Source of the DNA: Chryseobacterium sp. G0201
Lineage (GTDB): Bacteria; Bacteroidota; Bacteroidia; Flavobacteriales; Weeksellaceae
Assembly (NCBI RefSeq): GCF_003815655.1
Contig: NZ_CP033917.1
Span: forward strand, 3,596,001-3,660,000
DNA length: 64,000 bases
Reading direction: 5' to 3'
Below the pieces are notes generated by a model. It was not told the origin of the DNA, searched no databases, and saw nothing but the letters and a program-made list of their open reading frames with translations. Below, piece after piece: positions 8,646 through 17,033 of this stretch (within the stretch, counting starts at the first letter, position 1; every line of letters begins with the position of its first letter). Both the position numbers and the translations under genes were made by a program.

Positions 8646-10982
8646 ATGCAAACATCTTTTTTTAAAATCGCGGCGGCTTCAGCTGCGCTCTGTTTCAGTA
8701 CTTTAGCTGTAGCGCAGCAGAAATACTCGGTAAGCGGAACTGTAAAAGACCAAAAAAACGGCGAATTACTGATCGGAGTGACCGTAAAAGTAGCTGAAGA
8801 TCCATCAATCAACGTTGTTGCTAATGAATACGGATTCTATTCTTTATCCCTGCCGGAGGGAAATTACAGAATGATCATTTCCTATCCGGGTTACAAAGAT
8901 TTTGAACAGAATATAAAAGTTGATCAGAATGTCAAGCTGGACCTTCCTTTAATTCAGGAAGAAAAACAGGAAAGAACTGCCAATATCGATGAGGTTATTA
9001 TTTCCGGGGTTAAAAAAGATAAAAACCTTTCAACCGCTCAAATGGGTACAGAAACGTTGAGCATCAAAAATATAGAAAAATTGCCGGTGTTATTTGGTGA
9101 AAAAGATGTGATGAAGACAATCCAGCTTTTACCGGGGATTAAAAGTAACGGTGAAGGAAGCAGCGGATTTAGTGTAAGAGGAGGCGCAACCGATCAGAAT
9201 TTAATATTATTGGATGAAGCGCCTGTTTATAATGCTTCGCACTTGCTTGGTTTTTTCAGCACTTTCAACAGTGATGCATTAAAAGATGCAAGTATCATTA
9301 AAGGAAACAGCCCGGCACAATATGGCGGACGACTTTCTTCGGTGATGGATGTTAAAATGAAGGACGGAAATAATAAAGATTACAACGTCAATGGAGGAAT
9401 CGGTTTAATAAGCAGCAGACTGAGCGTGGAAGGGCCAATTCAAAAGGAAAAATCATCATTCATTGTTTCTGGAAGAAGAACGTACGCAGATTTATTTCTG
9501 AAATCAACCGACGATTTTAAAGACAGCAAACTGTATTTTTATGATCTTAATTTAAAAGCAAATTATCAGGTTAATGAAAATAACCGTCTTTATTTATCAG
9601 GATATTTTGGAAGAGACGTTTTAGGATTAGGCGATACTTTTTCGACAGATTGGGGAAATACTACGGCAACACTTCGTTGGAACAGTATTATCAATAGTAA
9701 ATTATTCTCCAACACGTCTTTAATTTACAGCAACTATAATTATAAAGTAAGTTTAAAAAGCAACGACAATACATTCGGACTCGATTCTCAGATCGAAGAT
9801 TGGAATCTTAAACAGGATTTCACATGGTTTGCAGGAAATAAACATTCGGTTCGTTTTGGCTTACAGTCTATTTATCATACGATTACGCCTAGCAGTGCTT
9901 CGGGAACAAGCGTGAGCAGTTTTCCGAGAAATCCCAGATCTTCATGGGAAAATGCAGTCTATATCAATGATGATTTTAAAGCAACTGAAAAATTAACTGT
10001 TAATTATGGTTTAAGGCTTTCAAGTTTCAGTGTTTTAGGGGGTGATACGTTTAATAGTTATGAAAACGGAGTTCTTACAGACAGCAGATTTTTAGAAAAA
10101 GGAAAATTCGGGAAAACATATGTAAATCTTGAACCGCGTATTACGGCAAACTACCGTATTAATGAAGTGAGCAGTGTAAAAGGAGGGTATTCCAGAAACA
10201 CGCAGAACTTACATTTGTTGAGCAACAGCAGCAGCGGAAATCCTACCGATCAATGGATTGGAAGCAGTTATAGTGTAAAGCCTGAAATTGCAGATCAGAT
10301 AAGTTTGGGATACAGCAGGAATTTCAATAACAATAATTATGAAATTAATGCGGAGGTGTATTACAAATCAATGCAAAATCAGATCGATTTTAAAAATGGA
10401 GCTCAAATCTCATTTGATACCGCTGCAGATGTTGAAAGTGAATTGCTCTTCGGTAAAGGAAGAGCCTATGGTTTAGAATTAATTGCTAAAAAGAAAAGCG
10501 GTAAACTAACGGGCTGGATATCTTATACCTTATCAAAAACAGAACGAAAAATAGACGGCATCAACGATAACGAATGGTACAATGCTAGAATGGATAAAAC
10601 CCATGATCTTTCCATCGTTGCAACCTATGAATTGAACAAAAAATGGTCTCTTTCAGGATTATTCCTTTACAGTACAGGGAATGCGGTGACTTTCCCAACC
10701 GGAAAATATGAGCTGAACGGGCAAACAATATTCCAGTACAGCAGGAGAAATGACGACAGAATGCCTGCCTATCACAGAATGGATTTGAGCGCAACCTATG
10801 AACCGGAATCCACAAAACGTTTCAAAGGTTCTTGGTCATTCGGAATTTATAATGTTTATGGTCGTGAAAACGCCTACACGATTACTTTTGAAGATAATCC
10901 GAACAATCCGGGAACAACCCGCGCAATGCAGACGTCATTATTCCGTTGGGTACCAAACATCACTTACAATTTCAAATTTTAA
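8646..10982 (+). CDS. TonB-dependent receptor with carboxypeptidase-like N-terminal domain
   Basis: A 778-residue outer-membrane receptor with a signal peptide ending at VAQQ, a carboxypeptidase-regulatory-like domain (about 27-105, VSGTVKDQKNGELLIGVTV), a TonB plug (about 125-245, with KTIQLLPGIKSNGEG and FSVRGGATDQNLILLDEAP) and a beta-barrel ending in NITYNFKF. It is followed after 3 bases by a DUF4249 lipoprotein gene, a pairing that recurs in Bacteroidota and is analogous to SusC with SusD, though the ligand of such pairs is generally unknown. No enzyme gene lies next to it to suggest a substrate. Confidence 0.88.
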   Translation: MQTSFFKIAAASAALCFSTLAVAQQKYSVSGTVKDQKNGELLIGVTVKVAEDPSINVVANEYGFYSLSLPEGNYRMIISYPGYKDFEQNIKVDQNVKLDLPLIQEEKQERTANIDEVIISGVKKDKNLSTAQMGTETLSIKNIEKLPVLFGEKDVMKTIQLLPGIKSNGEGSSGFSVRGGATDQNLILLDEAPVYNASHLLGFFSTFNSDALKDASIIKGNSPAQYGGRLSSVMDVKMKDGNNKDYNVNGGIGLISSRLSVEGPIQKEKSSFIVSGRRTYADLFLKSTDDFKDSKLYFYDLNLKANYQVNENNRLYLSGYFGRDVLGLGDTFSTDWGNTTATLRWNSIINSKLFSNTSLIYSNYNYKVSLKSNDNTFGLDSQIEDWNLKQDFTWFAGNKHSVRFGLQSIYHTITPSSASGTSVSSFPRNPRSSWENAVYINDDFKATEKLTVNYGLRLSSFSVLGGDTFNSYENGVLTDSRFLEKGKFGKTYVNLEPRITANYRINEVSSVKGGYSRNTQNLHLLSNSSSGNPTDQWIGSSYSVKPEIADQISLGYSRNFNNNNYEINAEVYYKSMQNQIDFKNGAQISFDTAADVESELLFGKGRAYGLELIAKKKSGKLTGWISYTLSKTERKIDGINDNEWYNARMDKTHDLSIVATYELNKKWSLSGLFLYSTGNAVTFPTGKYELNGQTIFQYSRRNDDRMPAYHRMDLSATYEPESTKRFKGSWSFGIYNVYGRENAYTITFEDNPNNPGTTRAMQTSLFRWVPNITYNFKF

Positions 10983-10985
10983 ATC

Positions 10986-11798
10986 ATGAAGAATACATTT
11001 TTTATCATATTATCCCTGTTTCTATTAACGTCTTGCGAAAAAGAGATCGACTTAGACCTCGATAATAAAGCTGGAAACATCGTCATAGAAGCTAATATCA
11101 CCAATCAACCCGGTCCTTATTTTGTGAGAATAACAAAATCTGTGGCCTTTACAGAAAACAATCAATATCCTGCAGTTACCAATGCTCAGGTTATTTTAAG
11201 TGATAATACAGGTCAGACCGAAACTTTACAATATGTTAGCGACGGACAATATAAAACTACAGCTTTCACCGGAGTAGTAGGAAGAACTTATACCTTGAAA
11301 ATCCAAGCAGAAGGAAAAGAATATACCGCTCAAAGTACGATGCCTCAAGAAGTAAGTTTTGATGGATTGACGCAGGATTCTTTTGTGTTTGGAGGTACGA
11401 CTACTTATACACTTTTACCTGTTTTTACTGATCCTCAGGCATTAGGAAATCGTTATTTATTTAATTTTACGGTTAATGACAAACCTAAAAAGACATTTGA
11501 AGTTTTTTCAGATAATGTAAATAATGGATTGCCGAATCAGCGACCTCTTTTACTTCCAAACGATGATGGCGATGATCCGGATGATGTTTTAGTTGTTGTA
11601 GGAGACACAATCCACGTTGAAATGCAGAGTATTGACAATAATATTTTTACTTTTTACAGTGCTCTTCTTCAGATTTCGGGAGATGGCGGTCCCGGTGGAG
11701 GTGTTACGCCTTCCAATCCTCCAAGTAATATTAATAACGGAGCTTTGGGATATTTTTCAGCACATACGATTAGTAAAAGAAGTATTGTGATTGAATAG
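10986..11798 (+). CDS. DUF4249 family lipoprotein
   Basis: The 270-residue protein starts with a lipoprotein signal peptide with lipobox LTSC (Cys17), followed by an acidic stretch (EKEIDLDLDNKAGNIVIEA) typical of DUF4249, and beta-rich domains (NAQVILSDNTGQTE, GRTYTLKIQAEGKEYTAQ). The family is found next to TonB-dependent receptors in Bacteroidota and is thought to sit on the outer membrane as the receptor partner. The C-terminal part is Gly/Pro/Asn-rich and ends with GALGYFSAHTISKRSIVIE, the usual family ending. Confidence 0.85.
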   Translation: MKNTFFIILSLFLLTSCEKEIDLDLDNKAGNIVIEANITNQPGPYFVRITKSVAFTENNQYPAVTNAQVILSDNTGQTETLQYVSDGQYKTTAFTGVVGRTYTLKIQAEGKEYTAQSTMPQEVSFDGLTQDSFVFGGTTTYTLLPVFTDPQALGNRYLFNFTVNDKPKKTFEVFSDNVNNGLPNQRPLLLPNDDGDDPDDVLVVVGDTIHVEMQSIDNNIFTFYSALLQISGDGGPGGGVTPSNPPSNINNGALGYFSAHTISKRSIVIE

Positions 11799-11829
11799 AA
11801 AGATATTGTTATTGAGAAAATTTGAATGA

Positions 11830-11855
11830 AATCCTGACGAAAGTTGGGATTTTTT
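11830..11855 (+). terminator. Intrinsic terminator after the DUF4249 gene
   Basis: AATCCTGAC and GTTGGGATT form a nine-pair stem (with G-T pairs) closed by a GAAA tetraloop and followed by a T-run. A very similar hairpin, with the same CCTGAC left arm, follows mreB. Confidence 0.8.
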
Positions 11856-11889
11856 GTTTAGAATGAATTTCGCAGCCTTCACTGATTTA

Positions 11890-11956
11890 AATGCCTGTGA
11901 GAACATTAAAAGCATTTAATAGTCAAAAAACTCAGTAAACTTTGTGTTAAAAATTA
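11890..11956 (+). repeat. Dispersed intergenic element, copy 2 (diverged)
   Basis: ATGCCTGTGAGAACATTAAAA corresponds to the ACGCCTTTGCGAACTTAAAA core (shown here only as its parts GCCTGTGAGAAC and ATTAAAAGC), followed by TAGTCAAAAAA and AAACTTTGTGTTAAAAA. Several substitutions make this the most diverged copy. It shares the TAGTCAAAAAA spacer with copy 3. Confidence 0.5.
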
Positions 11957-12078
11957 GCAATATTAAAAAATGGATATTTAAAAAAGATTAACACAACTTT
12001 AACTCCAATTGCTAAATTTCCCGACATCTATATCCGTACAGAAAGCCGTACTTTGCAGTATAATAAAAGAACGATAAA

Positions 12079-13107
12079 ATGGGGTTATTTGATATGTTTA
12101 CGCAGGAGATCGCAATGGATCTCGGAACCGCTAATACACTAATCATACATAATAACAAGATTGTTATTGATCAACCCTCCATTGTTGCTATAGACAGAAC
12201 AACAGGAAAGCCCATTGCAGTTGGTGAACAAGCCAAATTAATGCAAGGGAAGACCCACGAAAATATTAAAACAATCCGTCCCTTAAAAGATGGTGTTATT
12301 GCCGATTTTCACGCTTCGGAACATATGATCAAGGAATTTATCAAACAAATTCCGGGGATCAGAGGCAGGTTTATTCAGCCTGCACTTAGAATTGTTATCT
12401 GTATTCCTTCCGGAATCACCGAAGTTGAAAAAAGAGCCGTTAAAGACTCTGCGTTAAAGGTAAATGCCAAGGAAGTAAAGTTGATCTATGAACCAATGGC
12501 AGCAGCTATTGGAGCAGGTATTGATGTACAGAGTCCTGAAGGAAATATGATCGTTGATATAGGTGGCGGAACTACCGAAATCGCTGTTGTTGCGCTTGGA
12601 GGAATTGTTTGTGACAAATCTTTAAAAATTGCCGGTGATGTGTTTACCAATGATATTTCTTATTTTCTAAGATCATATCATAATTTATATATTGGAGAGC
12701 GAACTGCCGAAAGAATAAAAATTGAGATAGGTTCTGCGTTGGAAGAACTGGATTATCCTTTAGAAGATATTCCTGTACAGGGAAGAGATCTAATTACGGG
12801 TAAGCCAAAAGAGATCATGATCAATTATAAAGAGATCTTCAAAGCTCTGGATAAATCGATCATGAGAATTGAAGATGCTGTGATGGAAACATTGTCTCTT
12901 ACTCCGCCCGAATTGGCTGCAGATATCTACAAAACAGGTATTTATCTTGCCGGAGGAGGCGCATTATTAAACGGATTGGCAGACAGATTACACAAAAAAA
13001 CAGGATTGCCTGTATGTGTTGCTGAAGATCCTTTAAGAGCTGTTGTTCGTGGAACAGGAATCGCACTTAAAAACATCAATAAGTTTAGATTTTTAATGAG
13101 CAGTTAA
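12079..13107 (+). CDS. mreB: MreB/Mbl-family actin-like rod-shape protein
   Basis: A 342-residue actin-fold protein with the phosphate-1 loop DLGTANTLI (residues 14-22), the phosphate-2 loop DIGGGTTEIAVVALGG near 160, and the adenosine motif YLAGGGALLNGL near 290. MreB forms membrane-associated filaments that guide cell-wall synthesis. The N-terminal MGLFDMF could insert into the membrane surface. Unlike the usual arrangement no mreC or mreD follows; the gene is isolated between repeat-rich intergenic regions with a terminator at 13208. It may therefore be a second, stand-alone MreB paralogue. Confidence 0.93.
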   Translation: MGLFDMFTQEIAMDLGTANTLIIHNNKIVIDQPSIVAIDRTTGKPIAVGEQAKLMQGKTHENIKTIRPLKDGVIADFHASEHMIKEFIKQIPGIRGRFIQPALRIVICIPSGITEVEKRAVKDSALKVNAKEVKLIYEPMAAAIGAGIDVQSPEGNMIVDIGGGTTEIAVVALGGIVCDKSLKIAGDVFTNDISYFLRSYHNLYIGERTAERIKIEIGSALEELDYPLEDIPVQGRDLITGKPKEIMINYKEIFKALDKSIMRIEDAVMETLSLTPPELAADIYKTGIYLAGGGALLNGLADRLHKKTGLPVCVAEDPLRAVVRGTGIALKNINKFRFLMSS

Positions 13108-13207
13108 TTTTTTAATAAATTATTTTCGATTTGTACTGTTTTTATTTGGTTATTAACAAATTTCGACTCGATATTAACGGTTTATTTTAACTATAATAAA
13201 AAATATA

Positions 13208-13231
13208 AATCCTGACTAAAGTTAGGGTTTA
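13208..13231 (+). terminator. Probable terminator downstream of mreB
   Basis: AAATCCTGAC and GTTAGGGTTT pair over ten positions (two G-T pairs) around a TAAA loop. The T-run is short (TTTATAT), but the hairpin is a close relative of the terminator at 11830. Confidence 0.6.
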
Positions 13232-13249
13232 TATCTGTATGATTTATAA

Positions 13250-13323
13250 CTGAGTGAAGCGCACTTGCGAACTTAAAAGCAATTAGTAGTCAAAAAAAAT
13301 TTCGCTCTTTGAGTTTTTTAGCT
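13250..13323 (+). repeat. Dispersed intergenic element, copy 3
   Basis: The copy reads CTGAGTGAAGCGC, then ACTTGCGAACTTAAAAGC, TAGTAGTCAAAAAAAA and TTTCGCTCTTTGAGTT. The block order is the same as in the other copies and the orientation again follows transcription of the flanking + strand genes. Confidence 0.6.
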
Positions 13324-13447
13324 CAAGGAGAATGATTTTAAGCATATTTTCAAGAAATTCATTTATTATTTGATGCATAATTAATTTTAAACTGATATTT
13401 TTACGGTGAATTAGTTGATGGGAATTTAGAGGCCAAGAATTATTTTA

Positions 13448-15268
13448 ATGAATATAAAAATGATCAAAAAACCTTTACACAATTTCCATATTCCTGTGAT
13501 GGGATTAGCGTATACGATAGACAGTCCTATCCGTGTCGCACAATACGGAATTTCTTCCGTTGTTTCTATAATTGATGATGATATTATAGAGAAAATGAAA
13601 AACTTTTATAATGAAAAATTCAATTTGAATTATTCAAGTATTTCAACAAAAATAGACGACTACCGTGCCAAAAGAATTACTGCTTATCTGGACATGGTGG
13701 ATGATATCGTCAATGAAAAGTTTGATGCTTTCAAAGAAGAAATTGCGAAAAACAAAACCGCTTTGATGAACTTTGTGGATATGCTTCCCAACACTTCAGA
13801 GCTGAAAAACGGGTTGCAAAATCTTCTGAATCAAAAAGAAAGTTTTACATCATCAATTAAACATTTTATTGAAAAAAATCTATCTCCGGGGAGTATAGAT
13901 GTCAATATCATGACGAAAGTTGATAAAGATAACTTCAAAAAAAATGAGCAATTACCTGTAATTTATAATGATGCTCATGCTTCACTGCGCGGTTTTGCCA
14001 ACAGTAAATTGTCTTCATCGGTGGTGCTTTCCGCAGGGATGAATCCTCGTTTATACAGTTATATCGAAGAATTTGACGACTTTTTTCCTGATGAAAATGG
14101 TTTTCTGAAAAAGAAAATTATCCTGAAAGTCAGCGATTTCCGGTCAGCGATGATTCAGGGAAATTTTTTGGCTAAAAAAGGACTTTGGGTTTCTGAATAC
14201 AGAATAGAATCAGGTTTAAATTGTGGTGGTCACGCTTTTGCAACAGAAGGTCTATTGCTAGGCCCAATCATGGAAGAATTTAAACAGAAAAAAAATGAAC
14301 TGATTGAGTCTGCACATTCATTAATGATCAAAGCTTTAGAACAAAAAGGAAAAATTACTGTTTGTGAGCCTTTAGAAATGAAAATTACCGTTCAGGGTGG
14401 AGTAGGAACAGCTGAGGAACATGACTTTCTTCTGAAAGCGTATGATGTAAACAGTGTCGGCTGGGGCTCACCATTTTTGCTCGTTCCGGAAGCAACTTCA
14501 GTGGATCAAGAGACGCGGGAATTACTTTTAAATTCTAAAGAAAATGATTTTTATTTAAGTAATCTTTCACCTCTAGGAGTACCTTTCAATACAGTTAAAG
14601 GAACATCCAATGAAATTTTTAGGCAAAACAAAAACAACAAAAATCAGTACGGAAGTTCGTGCCCGAAAAAATTATTGGCTTTAAGTAAAGAGTTTTCACC
14701 GGAAGGAATTTGTACTGCTTCAAAAAAATATCAGGATATTAAACTTGAAAATTTAGAAGCAGAGAAACCAGTGATTACGCCGGAACAATTCCAAAAAAGA
14801 AAAGAAATTATCACAGAAAAAGCGTGTTTATGTGTCGGATTGGTGAACGCTGCCTACATGGAACAAAAGTTGGAAATAAAAGGAGAAAAACAGGGCGTGG
14901 TGATCTGTCCGGGACCAAATCTTGCTTTTTTCGATAAAGAAGTTTCACTTTCGCAGATGGTAAAACATATTTATGGAAATGGTAATATTCTTCCTGATAA
15001 TAACCGTCCGAATATGTTCATTAATGAACTAAAAATGTATGTTGATCATTTGAAAAAAGAAATTTCAGATTTCTCGGGAACACTCACTAAATCACAGGAT
15101 AAAAAATGGAAAACCTTTAAAGAAAACCTTTTTGAAGGAATTTCGTATTATGAAAACCTATTTAATCAATCAAATGTCTTTCAATCAGAATTAAATACAA
15201 TTAGTAATCAGCTTCAACAATATAAAATGATGCTTTCAGAAATAGAACTTCCAATATTTGAAAAGTAA
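13448..15268 (+). CDS. Nitronate monooxygenase-like (FMN TIM-barrel) protein with extra Cys-containing region
   Basis: A 606-residue soluble protein without signal peptide. The opening FHIPVMGLAYTIDSPIRVAQYGISS resembles the start of FMN-dependent nitronate monooxygenase/FabK barrels (shown in parts: FHIPVMGLAYTIDSP, RVAQYGISS). SGLNCGGHAF recalls the GGH flavin motif, and ITVQGGVGTAEEHDFLLKA with GWGSPFLLVPEATS matches the phosphate-binding end and the GTxFL..E segment. Between and after these are additions not found in the small enzymes: a long N-terminal helical insert (about 45-150) and a C-terminal region with SSCPKK, GICTASKK and CLCVGLVNAAY. The assignment is remote and made by eye; the substrate is unknown. 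A hairpin terminator follows. Confidence 0.5.
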   Translation: MNIKMIKKPLHNFHIPVMGLAYTIDSPIRVAQYGISSVVSIIDDDIIEKMKNFYNEKFNLNYSSISTKIDDYRAKRITAYLDMVDDIVNEKFDAFKEEIAKNKTALMNFVDMLPNTSELKNGLQNLLNQKESFTSSIKHFIEKNLSPGSIDVNIMTKVDKDNFKKNEQLPVIYNDAHASLRGFANSKLSSSVVLSAGMNPRLYSYIEEFDDFFPDENGFLKKKIILKVSDFRSAMIQGNFLAKKGLWVSEYRIESGLNCGGHAFATEGLLLGPIMEEFKQKKNELIESAHSLMIKALEQKGKITVCEPLEMKITVQGGVGTAEEHDFLLKAYDVNSVGWGSPFLLVPEATSVDQETRELLLNSKENDFYLSNLSPLGVPFNTVKGTSNEIFRQNKNNKNQYGSSCPKKLLALSKEFSPEGICTASKKYQDIKLENLEAEKPVITPEQFQKRKEIITEKACLCVGLVNAAYMEQKLEIKGEKQGVVICPGPNLAFFDKEVSLSQMVKHIYGNGNILPDNNRPNMFINELKMYVDHLKKEISDFSGTLTKSQDKKWKTFKENLFEGISYYENLFNQSNVFQSELNTISNQLQQYKMMLSEIELPIFEK

Positions 15269-15297
15269 TATCAGATTTTATCCTTTATTAAAAAGCA

Positions 15298-15328
15298 AAA
15301 CCTTCAAATTTTAATTTGGAGGTTTTTG
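15298..15328 (+). terminator. Terminator after the nitronate monooxygenase-like gene
   Basis: AAACCTTCAAATT pairs with AATTTGGAGGTTT around a two-base centre, followed by TTTG. The stem is 13 pairs long with one G-T pair. Confidence 0.65.
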
Positions 15329-15361
15329 AATTTTCCATTTAAAGTTCTTATCATTGCACTC

Positions 15362-15877
15362 ATGAAAAAAATGATGTGTGTACTGCTGTTTTTTGCTTCT
15401 ATGTGGGTGTTTTCACAAATTAAAGCAAAAATTATCGGTATAAAAGATGGGGATACTGTTGTCGCTTTATTGGCAGACAACACTCAGGAAACTTTACGCT
15501 TGGCGGAAGTAGATTGTCCGGAAAAGAAACAGCCTTTTGGGAATAATGCCAAACAATTTACAAGTTCAAAAGTCTTTGGAAAAGAGGTTATATTTTACAG
15601 AATTAAAAAAGATAGATACCGAAGAACGATAGCTAAAATATTTTACGATGATGATAAATATCTTTCTGCTGAAATCATTAAATCCGGCTATGGATGGTGG
15701 TATTTTAAAGCTTCTAAAAATATTCAGTTAAAGGAATATGAAATTTTAGCAAAGAAAAAGAAACGAGGCTTGTGGGCAGATAAAAATGCAATATCTCCTT
15801 GGGATTTCAGAAAAATAAAGAAAGAAAAATCAAAAGCTGCTAAAATAAAAACCTCCAAATTAAATTCAGAGGTTTAG
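15362..15877 (+). CDS. Secreted staphylococcal-nuclease-like (thermonuclease) protein
   Basis: The start at 15362 gives a 171-residue protein with a clear signal peptide (MKKMMCVLLFFASMWVFSQ); an in-frame GTG/TTG-type extension to 15326 would run through the upstream terminator and is rejected. The mature part has the SNase/OB-fold motifs: IKDGDTVVAL, LRLAEVDCPE with the catalytic Arg and Asp, KDRYRRTIAKIF with the second catalytic Arg, and SGYGWWYF, LAKKKKRGLW at the end. Such proteins degrade extracellular DNA or RNA using calcium. The C-terminus is Lys-rich, and the last codons form half of a hairpin. Confidence 0.9.
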   Translation: MKKMMCVLLFFASMWVFSQIKAKIIGIKDGDTVVALLADNTQETLRLAEVDCPEKKQPFGNNAKQFTSSKVFGKEVIFYRIKKDRYRRTIAKIFYDDDKYLSAEIIKSGYGWWYFKASKNIQLKEYEILAKKKKRGLWADKNAISPWDFRKIKKEKSKAAKIKTSKLNSEV

Positions 15878-15878
15878 T
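15846..15878. terminator. Bidirectional terminator between convergent genes
   Basis: AAAACCTC (from 15847) pairs with GAGGTTTA around AAATTAAATTCA, overlapping the end of the nuclease gene. T-rich sequence follows on the + strand and an A/T-rich run on the other, so it can serve both the nuclease and the minus-strand operon that ends at 15894. Confidence 0.55.
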
Positions 15879-15893
15879 ATTTAAAAATTAAAA

Positions 15894-16931
15894 TTAGCTT
15901 TCTGTAAGACCTTGCGTCACATCTAATCCTTCCATCACATCTAAATTTTGAAACTTTTGTTGTAGTTCCATGGTTTCAGGTACTTTTACCATTGAATTGA
16001 CCGTAACGTGAGGCCAGTTAACAGGCTGTGCAGATCCTGTAGCCGGGAAAACCAAATTGATTGTCTGCGAATATTGCAATACCTGACTAGGGTTTCCTGC
16101 GCTGTCCACAATATCTTCGATCCAGAAGGTTGCATCCATTTTTGTGGCATTTACATTGGTCTGGATAAACGGAATATTTAAAATTCCACCATTAGCTTCC
16201 GGTGTGTCGGTAGACATTTGAATAACAGTCATATTGCTCACTCCGCCTGTTCCCACTAAACCTTCCAGAGTAGATTCAAGGAAAGCATTTGGATTGACCT
16301 GATTGAACGGCGCAAACTGTGGATTCCCAATAATCTGATCCGAATAACCAAGTTGAGTTATTCTGTCACCATTCAGTAAAGTTGGAATTGAAGAAGCCGG
16401 ACTAAAGAAATCTGTTCCCGGATTACCCACTTCAATGGAACTTCCAAGAGCCAGTAATGAATTTCCATGAGGAATGGTCGACATACGGGCAATCGTGTAA
16501 CCGCCGTTTGGCTGACCTAAATTTAAAAATAATCCTGTCTCAACATGAATCGTTGATCCTGCAGGGAAACCACGCTCGTTGCAAAAACTACTGTCACAAG
16601 CGCTTATAATTTGCTGCTCATACAAAAGACCAAAGATCATCTGTTCTACTTGTTGTCCGTTCACGACAGGACCACGATTTCCGGCCTGTACGACAACGGG
16701 ATTAAAAGTCAATGTTTCAGTGTAAGGAATGACTTCAAAAACAAATCCTTTATCCTGTCCGGGAACCGAGATGGTATTCCAACCCGCTGAAATAGCTGTT
16801 GAAGGAACGTCGACGTTCTTCCAGGTTCCTACCAATGGTGCCAAAGCGCCAAGATCTGAGGCAGAAACTTTTTCAAGAGGAAGGACTTGTGCTCCTAATG
16901 TTAATCCTCTCATTTTGCTTTCTAGATTCAT
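15894..16931 (-). CDS. Uncharacterised beta-rich protein, paralogue of the next gene (nitrobindin/lipocalin-like opening)
   Basis: This 345-residue protein has no signal peptide. Residues 33-75 read LVGTWKNV ... GWNTISVPG ... FVFEVIPYTETLTFNP, a pattern like the first strands of nitrobindin/lipocalin-type heme- or lipid-binding barrels. The second half shares a block with the 518-residue neighbour: GGILNIPFIQTN, DATFWIEDIV, QVLQYSQTINLVF and NWPHVTVNSM against GGILNVPFVNRF, DFNLWIETVI, LQYEQIIFFEF and SWPHIQVNTL. It is the last gene of a five-gene minus-strand set, separated from the fourth by 102 bases with a hairpin. Function unknown; the barrel comparison is a visual judgement. Confidence 0.55.
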   Translation of the reverse strand: MNLESKMRGLTLGAQVLPLEKVSASDLGALAPLVGTWKNVDVPSTAISAGWNTISVPGQDKGFVFEVIPYTETLTFNPVVVQAGNRGPVVNGQQVEQMIFGLLYEQQIISACDSSFCNERGFPAGSTIHVETGLFLNLGQPNGGYTIARMSTIPHGNSLLALGSSIEVGNPGTDFFSPASSIPTLLNGDRITQLGYSDQIIGNPQFAPFNQVNPNAFLESTLEGLVGTGGVSNMTVIQMSTDTPEANGGILNIPFIQTNVNATKMDATFWIEDIVDSAGNPSQVLQYSQTINLVFPATGSAQPVNWPHVTVNSMVKVPETMELQQKFQNLDVMEGLDVTQGLTES

Positions 16932-16975
16932 AATTTTTAGTTTTTAAGGTTAAAAGTTTTTAGTTTTAAAATTTA

Positions 16976-17008
16976 AAACCTTACAGGCTTCAGAAGCTTA
17001 TAAGGTTT
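16976..17008 (-). terminator. Hairpin between the two paralogous genes (possible attenuator)
   Basis: AAACCTTA and TAAGGTTT pair perfectly, with a second short dyad GCTTC / GAAGC inside. On the minus strand the hairpin is followed by TTAAATTTT. It lies downstream of the 518-residue protein gene and may reduce read-through into the last gene of the operon. Confidence 0.5.
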
Positions 17009-17033
17009 AATAATACTGAGTTTTTAATTAATC

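Larger units (their letters stand above)
13108..13447. other. Intergenic region after mreB
   Basis: The 340 bases contain the mreB terminator (13208-13231), copy 3 of the dispersed element (13250-13323) and about 120 AT-rich bases before the next gene with no recognisable promoter. No coding frame is present. Confidence 0.6.

Noticed and set aside
15326..15361. Upstream start of the nuclease gene
   Set aside because: It begins within the terminator hairpin of the previous gene and would place 12 residues before a standard signal peptide.
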